Source: Aspergillus flavus (lineage: Eukaryota > Ascomycota > Eurotiomycetes > Eurotiales > Aspergillaceae). Taken from it: a DNA stretch of 64,000 nucleotides. A model generated the notes under the pieces. That model saw nothing but the letters and a program-made list of their open reading frames with translations. It did not search any database and was not told where the DNA came from. This document shows positions 1-11,158 of the stretch, piece after piece; within the stretch, counting starts at the first letter, position 1; each line of letters begins with the position of its first letter. Both the position numbers and the translations under genes were made by a program. The stretch covers positions 2,976,001 through 3,040,000 of the forward strand of contig NC_092408.1 in assembly GCF_009017415.1 (NCBI RefSeq), given 5' to 3'.

Positions 1-282
1 GGTATGGCAGGACAAGGCTTCGGGCTGTGATTGATGGTAGTCCTTCTAAGGGTTTGATTGCGTGCTACACTGGAGTAGTATTTGAGTCATGGAGGGTCCA
101 GTACTTTGCAGCAACTTTGAGAACATCAGGACATAGTTCATGACCCTGCGAATATTCCGACAGGAGATAAGCCTAACATATCGATATTGTACAAGAGCTC
201 CGAAGATATGTGGTTGATTAGGTACCAAGTATATTTCATTCCTGTTCGATTATCTAACTATACATCTACGATAAATAATACA
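1..282. other. window-edge non-coding stretch
   Basis: Sequence downstream of the Rab escort protein stop codon. It presumably includes that gene's 3' UTR. Only very short open frames are present and none looks coding. Confidence 0.5.
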
Positions 283-2114
283 TCAGTCGTCATCATCGGC
301 ATGCTCCCGCTCCTCAAAGTTCATGAACTCTTGCTCATTGGCTTCATCCCCCATGACTGACTTCCACACCTCCTTCACCCGGTCGATCAATGCATCATCG
401 AAACCAAGGTCCAGACTCGGGGGTGGAAAGCATAGGATATTGGATGAGGGGCCTTCAAACTTAGATGAGTGTGCATTGGCACCGTTGCTGCTTAGGCCCA
501 ACTGTGTGTAACGCAGAGACCACAAGACCTTTGCATCTGGTTCTGCATTGGTTTGAAGAAGTCTGTGCACAGCACTCTCAATCAATGACTGACCTCCAGC
601 ACCAGCATGGCTCACACTACCATAGACGACACCTAGCACATCTCAGTTAGCAACATGGTCGCAGACGGTAATTGTGCATATACAAATAGAAAACAAGCTC
701 AAGATCAGATTGAAAATTTTCATCAATGCAATTACAGGCAATGTAGATAAGTATTTTTGAAAAAGGTGCATCATATGAGCCATTGAATATTGGGTTGATG
801 TGGAGAAAGGATTGTACTCACATTGGCCTGGCGGACACTCGCCAGTTTCGCTTGAATGCACCAAGAGATAAACTGGCGGGAGATCATCTGACTGATCAAA
901 AGAGCTTCCCGGAAATACCACGACTGCTCCGGCGGGGATTGGCCCGCCTTCTGCCGTGACAGGGAAAAGACTCTCGAGGGCGGATGAGACAACGGTAATG
1001 GACCGTGCCACTTTATCACAAGCGGGACGCCCTTGTCCAGGAAGATCCCAGTTGGAACCAACCAAGAACTTGGTTTTGATTGTCTCATCGTTGGACAGAT
1101 GCAACTGAACACGCATATCGTCACCATAGTCAGACTGATGGAGATTGTAGATTGATTCAACCCCAGCATTCAACACGTATACCCCGCCTCCCACTGCGAG
1201 GGCGCGGCAGCCAACCTGAGAGATCTCAGAACCACCGCCCCATTTCGCCAGCAGGCTTCCAAATCCAGGACCAAACACGCCAATGGAGGCAAGATGCCTT
1301 TTGATTCGAGGCACTGCATACTCAGCGGACGTCTGGCCAGGAGAAGCCTGTGATAATGAGAGTGACAGCAGAGGCTCATGGAGCTCAGCGGGCACCTGGA
1401 ACTTGGATGTTAGGTACTCCGGTAGAGACATAGCCAAGTTTTCTTCCTCGGCTTCCGAATCATTATCCGGTGGAGGCTTGCCAATATGGCGAAGAAACCT
1501 CATCAAGGTCCTCTTCGACTTGACGCTTATTATGTCATCTGCGAAGACATCTTCGCGACTACCTGGCACTCTATACAAGACCGAAGTACCATCAACACCG
1601 CTAGGCCTGTGTATCCACCAGCTCCCTACAGCCTGAAACTCCAGTTGCCGGTATACCTTGGAAGCCACAAGCGTAGGTAGCAGTCGCGACTTGGAATAAA
1701 TCAGGTGTGGAGACAAGGTGACCGTATAGGACCGTGTTGGCAATTGGGGAGTTCCTTCCGGAAGATATACCGTCGCATCCTCAAATGGGTAATGCTCAGG
1801 ATCTAGCTTATCGACCATGGTTAGAAGGTTGCATTGTCTTCGTCAAGAAGACTACTCACCCCCATTCACCTTAGAAGCCCACTCCTGGGCTTCTTGGAGG
1901 CTGAATGCTGCCTCAGAACCTCCATAATATGAGTTCTGATCAACATGGAGTACCTTCTTGCCCGACCGCGATAGGGCCCTACGAGTAGTTAGTCATCCGT
2001 GATCTCCAACGAATTCTTGATAAAGCGAAGTTATACTCACAGTGCCAAGAGGGACTGGGCAAGTCCGGTGCCAGAGATTGTTACATCCCATGGCGTTTCT
2101 GCAAGCGGCTCCAT
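283..2114 (-). CDS. MRS6: Rab escort protein (Rab geranylgeranyltransferase component A, MRS6/REP type)
   Basis: The GDI/REP family presents newly made Rab GTPases to Rab geranylgeranyltransferase, which prenylates them for membrane attachment. Four exons read 2114-2041, 1978-1860, 1802-822 and 632-283, giving 507 residues. All introns have GT/AG borders, and intron 2 has a CTAAC branch point followed by CTAG. The start at 2114 is chosen because it opens the N-terminal FAD-like GDI fold (TISGTGLAQSLLALALSRSG, then VDQNSYYGG). The middle has the GDI-type segment YSKSRLLPTLVASKVYRQ, and the C-terminal tail is acidic. A plain GDI is shorter (about 450 residues) and lacks the acidic extension, so REP is preferred. 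The neighbouring cyclophilin gene lies on the same strand about 1.2 kb away. Confidence 0.9.
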
Positions 2115-3345
2115 GACGGCCTGTGTAGCAGATAAAGCTGGAAAGAAAGGTTAAGTACTGCAGTTACAATGGACAACTCCGACTACCATCACGTCGGGTG
2201 ACAAGCTGTAGAACCCCTCTTCGCAAGGACCTTCCAGCCCATTGGTGGTGGTGCGTCGACGACCATCCGTGTAAGAAGTGAGGGGATTCTCGGGAGGAGA
2301 AAAAAAGAAGAGCAAGGACACACGCAGAAATAATTAGACCCGCTACTGTATCACGTGACAAATGAGCTCCGCTCGTTCAATGACCGAGGATATCATTTAT
2401 AATCATAAAGGGTATATAACTTGTTATCAACCTGTAAGTTACGTGTTTCATGCCGGTGGCTACATGACTGATCAATACAGGCATGGTCTTCGTGCTAATA
2501 TCACCCCATATCATTGTTTTAGCCTTGTTTGTATGGAGGTAGTCCGTACTTCCTGGATGTATCTTGAAAGCACCCGAACTTCATTGAGGGTGTTGATCTC
2601 GCAGCCTTGATTAAGGATACAATTTGAAATGACGCCACAAGTTGAGTTTGATCTCAGCAATGTTTTTGGCATGCATGTCGCTTGATATAATAGTGTAGCT
2701 AGTCTAGCTTCCTGTCTGGACTCTGAGGCCATGCCGGGCACCTGGACACGGCACTATACCCAAATTAGTTAGCCTATTTCGCGAACCACTTAAGGATCGA
2801 TTCTCCAGCGCACGAAGTTTCTTTCTCTTTACACACCACTCTCAGTGCTTTGCACAGGCATACTGCTATCTAAACCGTGGCAGTACGTCTTTCTAGACAT
2901 GCCTTCATTGGTCATGTCGTTTATGGGAGTGGTAGATAGGACTCCAATCACTCTGTATCTGCTGCTCTGGATGGTAACATTTGATAGAAGCAGTTCGTTT
3001 GTAGTGATACATTCCATTATTCTATCTGCTTCGTAGTTCATAAAACTCTGCTGTTGTTAACAGTAACACGAATTAAGGCCTATAAGTGCAGTAGCCTCTT
3101 TCAGGTTCTCCCAACTCGACGTGTATACTAGGATGCAAATATTGGTCCAAAGCATACGTTAGCTGTGTTGCCAAAGGGAGGTGGCTGAGGCTGTCTTGAT
3201 CTTGATCAAGACCTCTGCTTGAACCCAAGCGAGTAAGGTCAAGGAGTCATCTGTTAAGGATGGATGGGTGGAATGATATCTTTTGAGACCTCAACCTCCT
3301 CCCGGTTGTTCGAGATGCCAACGATATCTTAGTCCAATTTCCATC
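2115..3345. other. intergenic region upstream of the Rab escort gene
   Basis: About 1.2 kb between the Rab escort start and the cyclophilin stop. No conserved coding gene is seen. A very short plus-strand frame starts at 2362 and contains an intron-like stretch at 2432-2479 (GTAAGT, TGACTGAT, ACAG). It would encode fewer than 30 residues if spliced, so I do not call a gene. A 10-bp palindrome CTTGATCAAG lies at 3201-3210. Confidence 0.5.
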
Positions 3346-3956
3346 TCACTCTTCGCCTTCTTCAACGACCCGAGCACGAATGATCTTGACCTCATCCACC
3401 GGTCTATCTTCTCCATTTGTCTTAACAAGTCCCATGCGCTGAATCACTCTCATTCCGCTCTTGACCCTGCCGAAGATTGTGTGCTTGCCATCCAGCCACG
3501 GGGTTGGGGCAAGGGTTACGAAGAATTGGCTGCCGTTGGTATTTGGTCCACTATTCGCCATGCTCAAAATGCCAGCACCGGTGTGTTTGAGGTCTGCACG
3601 AATCTCATCCTCGAACTTCTCGCCGTAAATAGAGCTTCCTCCTCTGCCAGTGCCGGTGGGATCACCAGTCTGGACCATGAAGTTGGGAATGATGCGGTGG
3701 AAGATGACATTGTTGTAGTAACCTCTTTGCGCGAGTGTCGCAAAGTTCTTACAAGTCTATAAGCAACGCAGGAGTTAGCCCAAACTAAATCTTCTATTTG
3801 CGATTGCAGCGGACGTAGTTTACTGACCTTTGGTGCATGCGAATTATAAAGCTCTACCGTGAACGAGCCCTATGTGAGGTTAGCGAAATGTAATATGCCC
3901 GTAGTTTAGGCAGCTCTAATTACCATGCTCGTATCAAAAGCTACGTCAGTCGCCAT
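3346..3956 (-). CDS. Cyclophilin-type peptidyl-prolyl isomerase, PPIL1/Cyp1-like
   Basis: Cyclophilins isomerise Xaa-Pro bonds. The PPIL1 subgroup is spliceosome-associated in animals. Three exons at 3956-3924, 3869-3828 and 3756-3346 join in phase to give 161 residues, a single minimal cyclophilin domain with no extension. The order of elements is [14 protein letters not shown], then [34 protein letters not shown], the catalytic core SQFFVTLAP, and [13 protein letters not shown] with the cyclosporin-binding Trp position. The active-site Arg (FHRII) and Phe (FFVTL) are present. The start is the first in-frame ATG upstream of the two short 5' exons. It diverges from the signal peptide peptidase gene across a 288-bp shared promoter. 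The PPIL1 assignment rests on the size and the [18 protein letters not shown] loop. Confidence 0.93.
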
Positions 3957-4244
3957 AGTTAAATTTGTAATTGAAGAATTGCTGTAGCTGCAAAGAAGGG
4001 GAGTGAAAGATACGCACAAGCTGCGGGCGGGGAAGTGAAGTCTCCGGCTTGGCATGAACGAGCTGCAGGGATCCATGTGCTGCAATCTGTTATGTCTCTA
4101 TTCTTTCCTCAGTAAACACAACCTTCAGCCATGGATTAATAAACCTGACATTGGACCGTACACCCTACTAACCTGGATCAACGCTACGAGGGCTTCAAAT
4201 CGCATTCTATCGCACACTTTGCGATTAGCTCCTCAAAAATCGAT

Positions 4245-6125
4245 ATGGCGGAGGTTAGCCCATTCGCCGAATTCTTGGGTCAGGCGATCTACCAGTTCAC
4301 AGCCGTAAAGCCTCTTTTACCGACATACGGGCATCTGCTCGTTTCAGTTTTATTTCCTATCTACATTGCTTCTCACGCCTCACTCTCGCGACCGTCTTCC
4401 GCAGCCGAACCGCCCAAAAAATCCCAAGATGCAGACGGTGATGAATCGGACGACGAAGACGAAGATGAGGAAGAAGAGAACGACGATCGAAGGGTAGAAG
4501 GCCTTGCGCCCAGTGATGCTCTAATATTTCCTTTGACCGCTGGACTCACACTTGGAGGCTTATACCTCGTGATGAAATGGATGGGAGCTGATAAATTGAA
4601 TAAGATATTGGGTTTCTATTTTTCTCAGATGGGCATCTTCTTTGCCACAGCTTTCGTGAAAGACAGCCTTGCGGTGCTCAGGTCCTTTGTATTTCCACGG
4701 AGATATAGCAAAGCTGGCAAAACATGGAAGGTCAAGCAGTCGGATCGTGTTTTCACGGTTGTACAAGAAGGCTCAACTACTTCAGAACCCTTGGAAGCAC
4801 GGAACTCTCCCCTTCCAGGTGTCTTTGGCTCTATCCAATTACCAGGACCAGTTCTCAACCTTCTTTGGACTTGTCGTAACCTGTTATACCAACGGGTCAA
4901 ACTTAGGGTCGTTCTGCGTCGCATTATCAAAACTGAATGCTCAGTTGGCCTTCTGGACCTCTTTAGCTTGGTCCTGGCCTTGCCTGCGATTGGCTATTTC
5001 ACTTTCGTTACGAAGCCTTGGTGGTTAACTAATTTTCTGGGATTTAGCTTCTGCTATGGCACTCTGCAATTCATGTCGCCATCTACCTTTCTCACCGGAT
5101 CGCTCATTCTGAGCTCGCTGTTCTTTTACGATATCTACTTCGTTTACTTCACCCCATTGATGGTAACTGTTGCAAAGGGTCTGGATGTTCCAATTAAGCT
5201 CGTCTTCCCTCGTCCGGCAGGACCCGACGCCCCCCCAGACGCCGTCTCTTTGGCTATGATAGGATTGGGTGACATCATTGTCCCGGGTATGATGATTGGA
5301 TTGGCGCTGCGTTTTGATCTTTATCTCTATTACAAGAGAAAGGGACTACAGAAAGCTCAAGCAGAAGGCAAGGCACAAGAGATTGTTAAGCCCGTGTACC
5401 AATCTGCAACCGGTGGATGGGGAGAGCGCTTCTGGGTATCACCAACCGCTCCCTCTCAACCAGCCCTTGAACCCCCTTATCACGATGCTCGGGCCTTTCC
5501 GAAGACATACTTTAAAGCCAGCATGGTAGGCTACATTGTTGGGACACTGGTAACGCTCATTATTATGCAATGCTTCGACCACCCCCAACCTGCTCTTCTC
5601 TACCTGGTACCCGGAGTCTTGATTTCCTTGTGGGGAACTGCTCTCGTCAAAGGCGACCTCGAAGAGATGCGGGAATATTCTGACGCCGAAGAGGAAGAAG
5701 ACGATGCCGAAGAAAAGCAGGAGAAGAAGCCGGATGAAACTCCTGCTGCGAACGCCAGTTTCTTCCGCCGCATCTTGTCAGGAGAAATCAGCAAACCAAA
5801 AAAATCAGAAGCGTCTTCTGAAAAGCCTGATAAGGAGAAAAGCTCAACCGAGGCTAAGGGAGACCGCCCTGAAGATCCAAAGAAATCCTCGAAAGGAGCT
5901 AATAATAAGAATATGGAATTGTTCACGATCTCGCTGTACATTCCTCATAAGGGAAGGACTGATGAGGCTGATCAGCCGAAAAGCTCGACCGAGGATGTGA
6001 AATCTACTGTTGATGACGAGAATTGGTCTTTTGTTGGCAACACAGAGCGAGAGGATGAACCTCCTGCGAAACGACGCAGAAGGAGTCCTAGGAAAGCCGG
6101 CGCAACTTCTTCGCCTGCTAAATGA
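4245..6125 (+). CDS. Signal peptide peptidase family intramembrane aspartyl protease
   Basis: An intronless 626-residue multi-pass membrane protein. Family members sit in the ER membrane and cleave signal peptides and tail anchors within the bilayer; in aspergilli the family is also tied to hypoxia adaptation. The catalytic pair is intact: Y295-D296 in FFYDIYFVY, and G340-D343 (GLGD) in the next transmembrane helix. The PAL motif lies at P449-L451 (PQPALLYLVPG). An acidic low-complexity loop follows the first membrane segment (about residues 60-85). A long lysine/glutamate-rich cytosolic tail (about residues 480-626) ends in a basic cluster, KRRRRSPRK. The tail makes this protein longer than the usual roughly 380-residue animal SPP. 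The ATG lies 288 bp from the divergent cyclophilin start. Confidence 0.95.
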   Translation: MAEVSPFAEFLGQAIYQFTAVKPLLPTYGHLLVSVLFPIYIASHASLSRPSSAAEPPKKSQDADGDESDDEDEDEEEENDDRRVEGLAPSDALIFPLTAGLTLGGLYLVMKWMGADKLNKILGFYFSQMGIFFATAFVKDSLAVLRSFVFPRRYSKAGKTWKVKQSDRVFTVVQEGSTTSEPLEARNSPLPGVFGSIQLPGPVLNLLWTCRNLLYQRVKLRVVLRRIIKTECSVGLLDLFSLVLALPAIGYFTFVTKPWWLTNFLGFSFCYGTLQFMSPSTFLTGSLILSSLFFYDIYFVYFTPLMVTVAKGLDVPIKLVFPRPAGPDAPPDAVSLAMIGLGDIIVPGMMIGLALRFDLYLYYKRKGLQKAQAEGKAQEIVKPVYQSATGGWGERFWVSPTAPSQPALEPPYHDARAFPKTYFKASMVGYIVGTLVTLIIMQCFDHPQPALLYLVPGVLISLWGTALVKGDLEEMREYSDAEEEEDDAEEKQEKKPDETPAANASFFRRILSGEISKPKKSEASSEKPDKEKSSTEAKGDRPEDPKKSSKGANNKNMELFTISLYIPHKGRTDEADQPKSSTEDVKSTVDDENWSFVGNTEREDEPPAKRRRRSPRKAGATSSPAK

Positions 6126-6321
6126 GTACTAACCGAAAATCAATGTATTTTTACTGTCTCAGTGAAAACACAACTAGGCCTACCAAGCTTGGCGGTGCCT
6201 TATTTACTTGCCTGCCTAGAGCGGCAGCTGTAATTATGAAGAAAGGCATAAACGAAGACGAATATTTTCAATGGTATCATTAACCGTAACCCACACTATT
6301 TGTTCCAATCACACGGTAGTC

Positions 6322-7566
6322 CTAGCATTGTTCAAGAATTTGTTTTATATCTTCCCATCTTTGCGCGGATATGTCTACTAGGGCCTTCAGCTCTTTGGCG
6401 TCCACAGCCCATCCGCCATTCTTTTCCAGTTTCACCACAACAGTCTTTCCCTTTCCACCCTGCTCTTTGTCAACTACAACACAAACTCTCTCCTGGCTCA
6501 GCCCTTCCTCGTAACCGTCGGGATCGGCCAGGATCCACCTCCGTTGGTTACCCTTTCTAGAGCTGTCATCAAGCGCCCTCTCCTCTTCAGCATCTGGGAT
6601 GACCTCAGCTCTCCACCCAGAAGCCGCATCAGCCTCAAAAACACCGAAGGAGCTCGAGACAGGCAATCCCTGCAAAGAGAGCTTGCGCGCTTCCGATACA
6701 GCGTCTGAGCACACCACCATTCCATTATCAACATCCCACCACGCCCGGGGCAACCTGGTATCCCGGAGGGCAGCAAGGACAGCCGCCCACGCAGCATCGA
6801 AAGGATTACCCGCCAGCGAAACAATCATAACATCAATATAAAGCACCCAGAAAGCCTTGATTTCCCTGTTTTTCTCAGCGCCAGCATCTCCTTGGGGCGC
6901 ATCTACATCCATCTGTTCACTTTCATTATGACGTTCTAGTTCCTCGGGCCCCAGATTCGGCGGCTGATACCAGATTCGGAGGTCCTCCGCACGAACTAGT
7001 CGTGTGCTGTGCAACAATGAGAGAATTTGGTGGGACAACGACTGTGCCAATGCCGAGGGAGGTGCGCCCGGGATAAAACCTGGCGCGCATCCGGTGCTCA
7101 GTGAGAGGTTAGGCACTAAAAGGTTGAAGTCTTGAATGTGCGATTCATCGGCGTCTTCTTTGTTATTGCCGTCGGACTTTTCGCTCGGCTTGGCCGTAGG
7201 ATCCGTTAGCTTGCGGCGCTTGTTTGCTGGAGTGGATGATGATGCTGGTGGTGGTCGGGATACGCTCCACGATGCAATGTCTTCTGTGTGCAGGATTTCT
7301 GCACGAACACCGCATACGGCAGTGGTATCGCCGAGTCTCACTACGGCGCTGCCATTCGTATGAGTCAAGGAGCCCGTATTGGCAGAAGTAACACGGAACT
7401 GTGAAGGGGCACGGCCATTGGCTCGGATAGATGGTTGATTGCTCGAGGCGGGAGGTGATAAGTGGGCAAGAAGGTAAGCGTGAGGTTGAAGCCGCGCGAA
7501 CTGTGAGGGGGGCAGAGAAAGAGACGGAGGAGTCGGTTGCGCAGCTGTAGCTGCGGCTGGAGCCAT
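6322..7566 (-). CDS. RRP43: Exosome core subunit Rrp43 (RNase PH fold)
   Basis: A single exon of 414 residues. Rrp43 is one of six RNase PH-like subunits in the ring of the eukaryotic RNA exosome, which processes rRNA and degrades RNA in nucleus and cytoplasm. The N-terminal block FARLQPHAYLLAHL, IRANGRAP, NTGSLTHTNGSAVVRLGDTT is the hallmark of this subfamily. The central part (DFNLLVPNLSLSTGCAPG, then ILSLLHSTRLVRAEDLRIWY) matches the RNase PH core. The frame extends upstream of 7566, but the ATG at 7566 (MAPAAATAAQ) directly precedes the conserved region and is preferred. An inserted low-complexity segment (SSSTPANKRRKLTDP) lies between the core blocks. Ring subunits of this type are usually catalytically inactive in fungi. 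Confidence 0.9.
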   Translation of the reverse strand: MAPAAATAAQPTPPSLSLPPSQFARLQPHAYLLAHLSPPASSNQPSIRANGRAPSQFRVTSANTGSLTHTNGSAVVRLGDTTAVCGVRAEILHTEDIASWSVSRPPPASSSTPANKRRKLTDPTAKPSEKSDGNNKEDADESHIQDFNLLVPNLSLSTGCAPGFIPGAPPSALAQSLSHQILSLLHSTRLVRAEDLRIWYQPPNLGPEELERHNESEQMDVDAPQGDAGAEKNREIKAFWVLYIDVMIVSLAGNPFDAAWAAVLAALRDTRLPRAWWDVDNGMVVCSDAVSEARKLSLQGLPVSSSFGVFEADAASGWRAEVIPDAEEERALDDSSRKGNQRRWILADPDGYEEGLSQERVCVVVDKEQGGKGKTVVVKLEKNGGWAVDAKELKALVDISAQRWEDIKQILEQC

Positions 7567-9022
7567 TTTCAAATGAAAATAATCCACAGGTGGATTTGAC
7601 CAGCTGGTGGGAAGGACTGTAGAATGCGGGGAATAGTTGGATTTTCCGATCTGGTCGTTCTTGTTGGTCGTTAGAAAGAAGCTGCAACTTATTTTTCGGC
7701 GGCAGAATATTTCGATATTGTAGGCGGTGAAAATTACGCAAGCCAATGATCCTGCGGAGTATTCAGCTACCAACAAGACTCGCATCCACGCTACTACTAG
7801 TAGCATACTAGCATAGCCTACTACTTCCTTCAGTTGGATATATACGCTCTCTGCGCAGCCTGTGAGGGGTAGCTCTTCCAGCCAATGGACATTTACATTG
7901 GTCTATTGCCAAAGATAAACCCTCCTCACAAATCAGACTGTATGACCAAAAGCGGTAGAGCCGGTGTTGCTACTACTATGGAGGAAGACCGGTTCAAATA
8001 GTGCGTTCATACTGGAATGCACAAGCAACGCAGTCAACATATCTGCCTTACAGGCATCGCAACATGGAAAGCTAAATTAGGAACCTGATGAAATAGCTTC
8101 CACGGCTTTTTCAGACCCAAGATACAAAAGAAGCACCCCCGCACTTACCAAGGACATGAAGGCTATACTCGTGTTGAGAGACGACTTAGCGTTAGATTCG
8201 CTTGTATATAGCCAGCCCAGTTAAACGTTTCAGGCATGTATATATGGGATCGTCGCTTGATCTATATATAAATACGAGATGCCGTCGATCGTGTTAGTTT
8301 CCGAACGGGAGTCCTAAATCTGGTCCGAGTGAAGAGGGCAGAAGTCAAACTGAGAAAAACAACACGCTGTCATGTATGCTGCACTCTGATATGCCTTGCG
8401 GCGATACCCGATTTGGGGGCTTTAATTGGTGAATGACAGTCGTAAAGTCACTCCGCTCGTGATTGCACCATTGTCACGAGCCAAGCAAGGACAATAAGGT
8501 TCATAGTCTCAAGTAGACATTTTTCACTATCGTGTCTTGCGTTGATCAGAATGTTTTTGTGTCTATTCTCGGATGTATAACACCAACACAAGTGGTGCAT
8601 CTTGCATATTATTTCCAGATCTGGCTCTTCCGCCAGAGCTGAGTAGTCTCAGTCCGCATATCTCGGATAGTCCTATGGTTTATTCATCAATGAGTGCAGA
8701 ACTGTGCTGCACGCCTGAAGATAATGACCTATTCTGGGTATCTGGATCTCGTATTCAGTGGATAGCGGCATTTCCTTGGCTCGTTGAAATGCTTTGGTCA
8801 ATCTCGCCTGAGATTATTACTCAACAGACGTGCAGATTGCGATATACCCAACATCCCGAGTGTTTTCACTGAAGAAAGCAAGTTCAACCTTGGTATTTCC
8901 TTGCATTGTCCGGGACATGTCACTATAGTTGAGCTCCGCTGCGAACCTTCTATACCTGCATTCTAGGGCTGGTGTCAAAACTATGAGCACAATTATGCAC
9001 GAAGAAAACTGAAGGCTTCACG
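7567..9022. other. intergenic, divergent promoter region of RRP43 and the RBR ligase gene
   Basis: About 1.46 kb between two divergent starts. It contains a few small frames, the longest 99 codons at 8573-8872, with no recognisable domain or fungal codon pattern. No RNA gene was recognised. Confidence 0.5.
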
Positions 9023-10167
9023 ATGCTCTTGGAAGGAAATATGAGCGCACGTCCTGCAACAGGTATATCCAGCGAAGGATCTCCATCATCGTCACAGCAT
9101 CCTCCGCTTGGACAATTTTATAATCACCATCAAAATCGCGGCTCAGTGTCTAGGCACAGTGGAAACAGTTCGCCGAGGGATGACTATAATACAGGGATGG
9201 CCAGATCCAAGATAATATGGCCCGACGAGACTGATCACTGCTGGAGCGATGCGGTAACAGCCGATGTGGTTCTTTCTTTACTCCGTAAGGAGCCGGTCCA
9301 ATCTCCGTCGAGCAATACTTCTAGAAGTGGCGGAAGCACCCCAGATCAAGTCCATCTGAATTGCACTGTGTGCTTTAGGTATCTCAAAATTGATTCATAC
9401 CCAGAATCACCGATCGCAGCTGGCTGCGACCACTCAGCTGTGCCGGCGACGCACATATGCAAAAACTGTCTTCGACGGAGTTTGGAAATACAGCTCTTTT
9501 CCTCGACTTTGGGCCCTCTGACATGCCCACTCTGCCACGAGCAACTGTCAGACAATGAAGTCCAGCGGTGGGCTAGCAAAGAGACATTTGAAGCCTATAA
9601 TCACTTGCGAACTCGGCAAATGTTAGAAGAGGACGCCGAGTTCGTCACTTGTGTCAGACAAGATTGCGGATATGGGCAGTTACATGCCGGTGGCTTAGAA
9701 GATCCAATTGTCGTTTGCGGCTCGTGTGGGACTCGGACTTGCTTCATACATCGGCACAGTGTCTGGCACGAGGGTTTGACATGCTCGGAGTATGAAGAGT
9801 ACATTCACCATAGGAGTGGCGACCTTGAGGCACGTAATGAGTTTCAGACAAGCTATCAAATGCCTTCTGAAATCTATGCGCTGAGGCATGGCCCCGAGGA
9901 CTGGTCCATTCAAGTAGCCATGAGTAGGCGAACAATTGCTGAGACAGCAAGGCCTTGCCCTGGTTGTAATGTGGCCACAGAGAGATCGGGAGGGTGCAAG
10001 CATATGACATGTACGTGTATCGCTCATGGAATCCAACAATCCCGATAACAGAATTACTGACATTTCTTCTGGCAGGTGTCTTATGCCAGCAAGAATGGTG
10101 TTGGGACTGCGGTATTCGTTGGCAACGGGGACACCTCGACATTGAATGTATTCAGCCTTTGCGATAA
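9023..10167 (+). CDS. RING-between-RING (RBR) E3 ubiquitin ligase-like protein
   Basis: Two exons, 9023-10010 and 10076-10167, join in phase across a 65-nt intron (GTACGT to GGCAG) to give 359 residues. RBR ligases carry ubiquitin on a RING2 cysteine before passing it to substrate. RING1 starts at LNCTVCFRYLK and runs to CPLC. The IBR (benign-catalytic) module spans about CVRQDCGYGQ to CGSCGTRTC. RING2 begins CPGC and contains SGGCKHMTC; the Cys of GGC, C325, is the expected catalytic residue. The second exon supplies the remaining RING2 ligands (VLCQQEWCWDCG). The protein stops about 20 residues later, so there is no Ariadne domain. The N-terminal 90 residues are Ser/Pro-rich and probably disordered. 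A second in-frame ATG at 9041 is an alternative start. The substrate is unknown. Confidence 0.85.
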
Positions 10168-11158
10168 ATGCGACGCATCTTGTCAACATCAAAATATGTA
10201 CTCTAGGGAATTATATACCCGGTTCCACCATTTTTGTGCATTTATTTGTCTGCGATAAATAAATTAACAATTAACAATTGTCTAGGAAGGTCAGTTTAAT
10301 TGACCATGGTTGGCGGAAGCGACTACAAGCCCTAATTCCGCGTTTTCTGTACATAAATGACTTGGAAGCAGTAGGAAACTGCCTTTGAGCCAGACAGATG
10401 TCGACGAAGTTACCGGCGAAGTTGAGCAAAGCGTGACGCTCTCATCGAGTGACAGCGCCTGCTTTACCGCCGGCGTTAAGGGCTCCCATCCAATCAGCAG
10501 TGCTGATGAGTCGTTGTAAGTGATGAGATGTAAAGTTCTTGCATTAGCGTAAAAACACACTGCAGAATGGCACACTTTTCGGGAGCTATCATTGGTCGGG
10601 AATTGTGATGGACTTTATGCTAAGAGCTAGGGCAACCATGTCAGTTGTTCAGTTTACCTCTATCCAACGTGCTTAGTGGTCGGAATCAGCTCAACGATCG
10701 GCTGCAACATTCATGGCATTATCCCCGCATGCTGATGCAGGATCCAATAACTGACGAACGAATGCAGTGAACCCGGGAAAAAATGGGTTGCCGGCAACAT
10801 GTTGGTAAGGTTTACTAGTCATGATCGGAGTTCCTTCCTGATCTCCTCTCCCTCTCTGTCCTCTATCTAGACCATCCCCTCCCACGTCGATCATCTCCAG
10901 TTTACTGCACAGCTTACACTCACGGCCGGTAACTGTATGTCACGGTAAACCCAAGCTAACAGATGCGGCGTTGAATGCTTTCCAGTGCTCTGTCATAGTT
11001 GATACATCAACTCAGAGAGGAAGAGGGGAGGTGAGCCGGAAGGATATAGAACGGCGAATCGGACTTTGACCTCTTACAACTCTCTGGATCACGCCAGGTG
11101 CTGCCTCGACATTTTCGCAGAAGCGACTGCCAGCGATATTACAGAAGGGCAAAGCACC
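10168..11158. other. intergenic region before the ferric reductase gene
   Basis: About 1 kb with only short frames. I looked for the iron-regulator (SreA-type) site ATCWGATAA and saw none. The last 200 bp are presumably the promoter and 5' UTR of the reductase. Confidence 0.5.

Noticed and set aside
8573..8872. 99-codon plus-strand open frame in the RRP43/RBR gap
   Set aside because: No recognisable domain, no splice continuation and no compositional sign of coding; the region is expected to be promoter.
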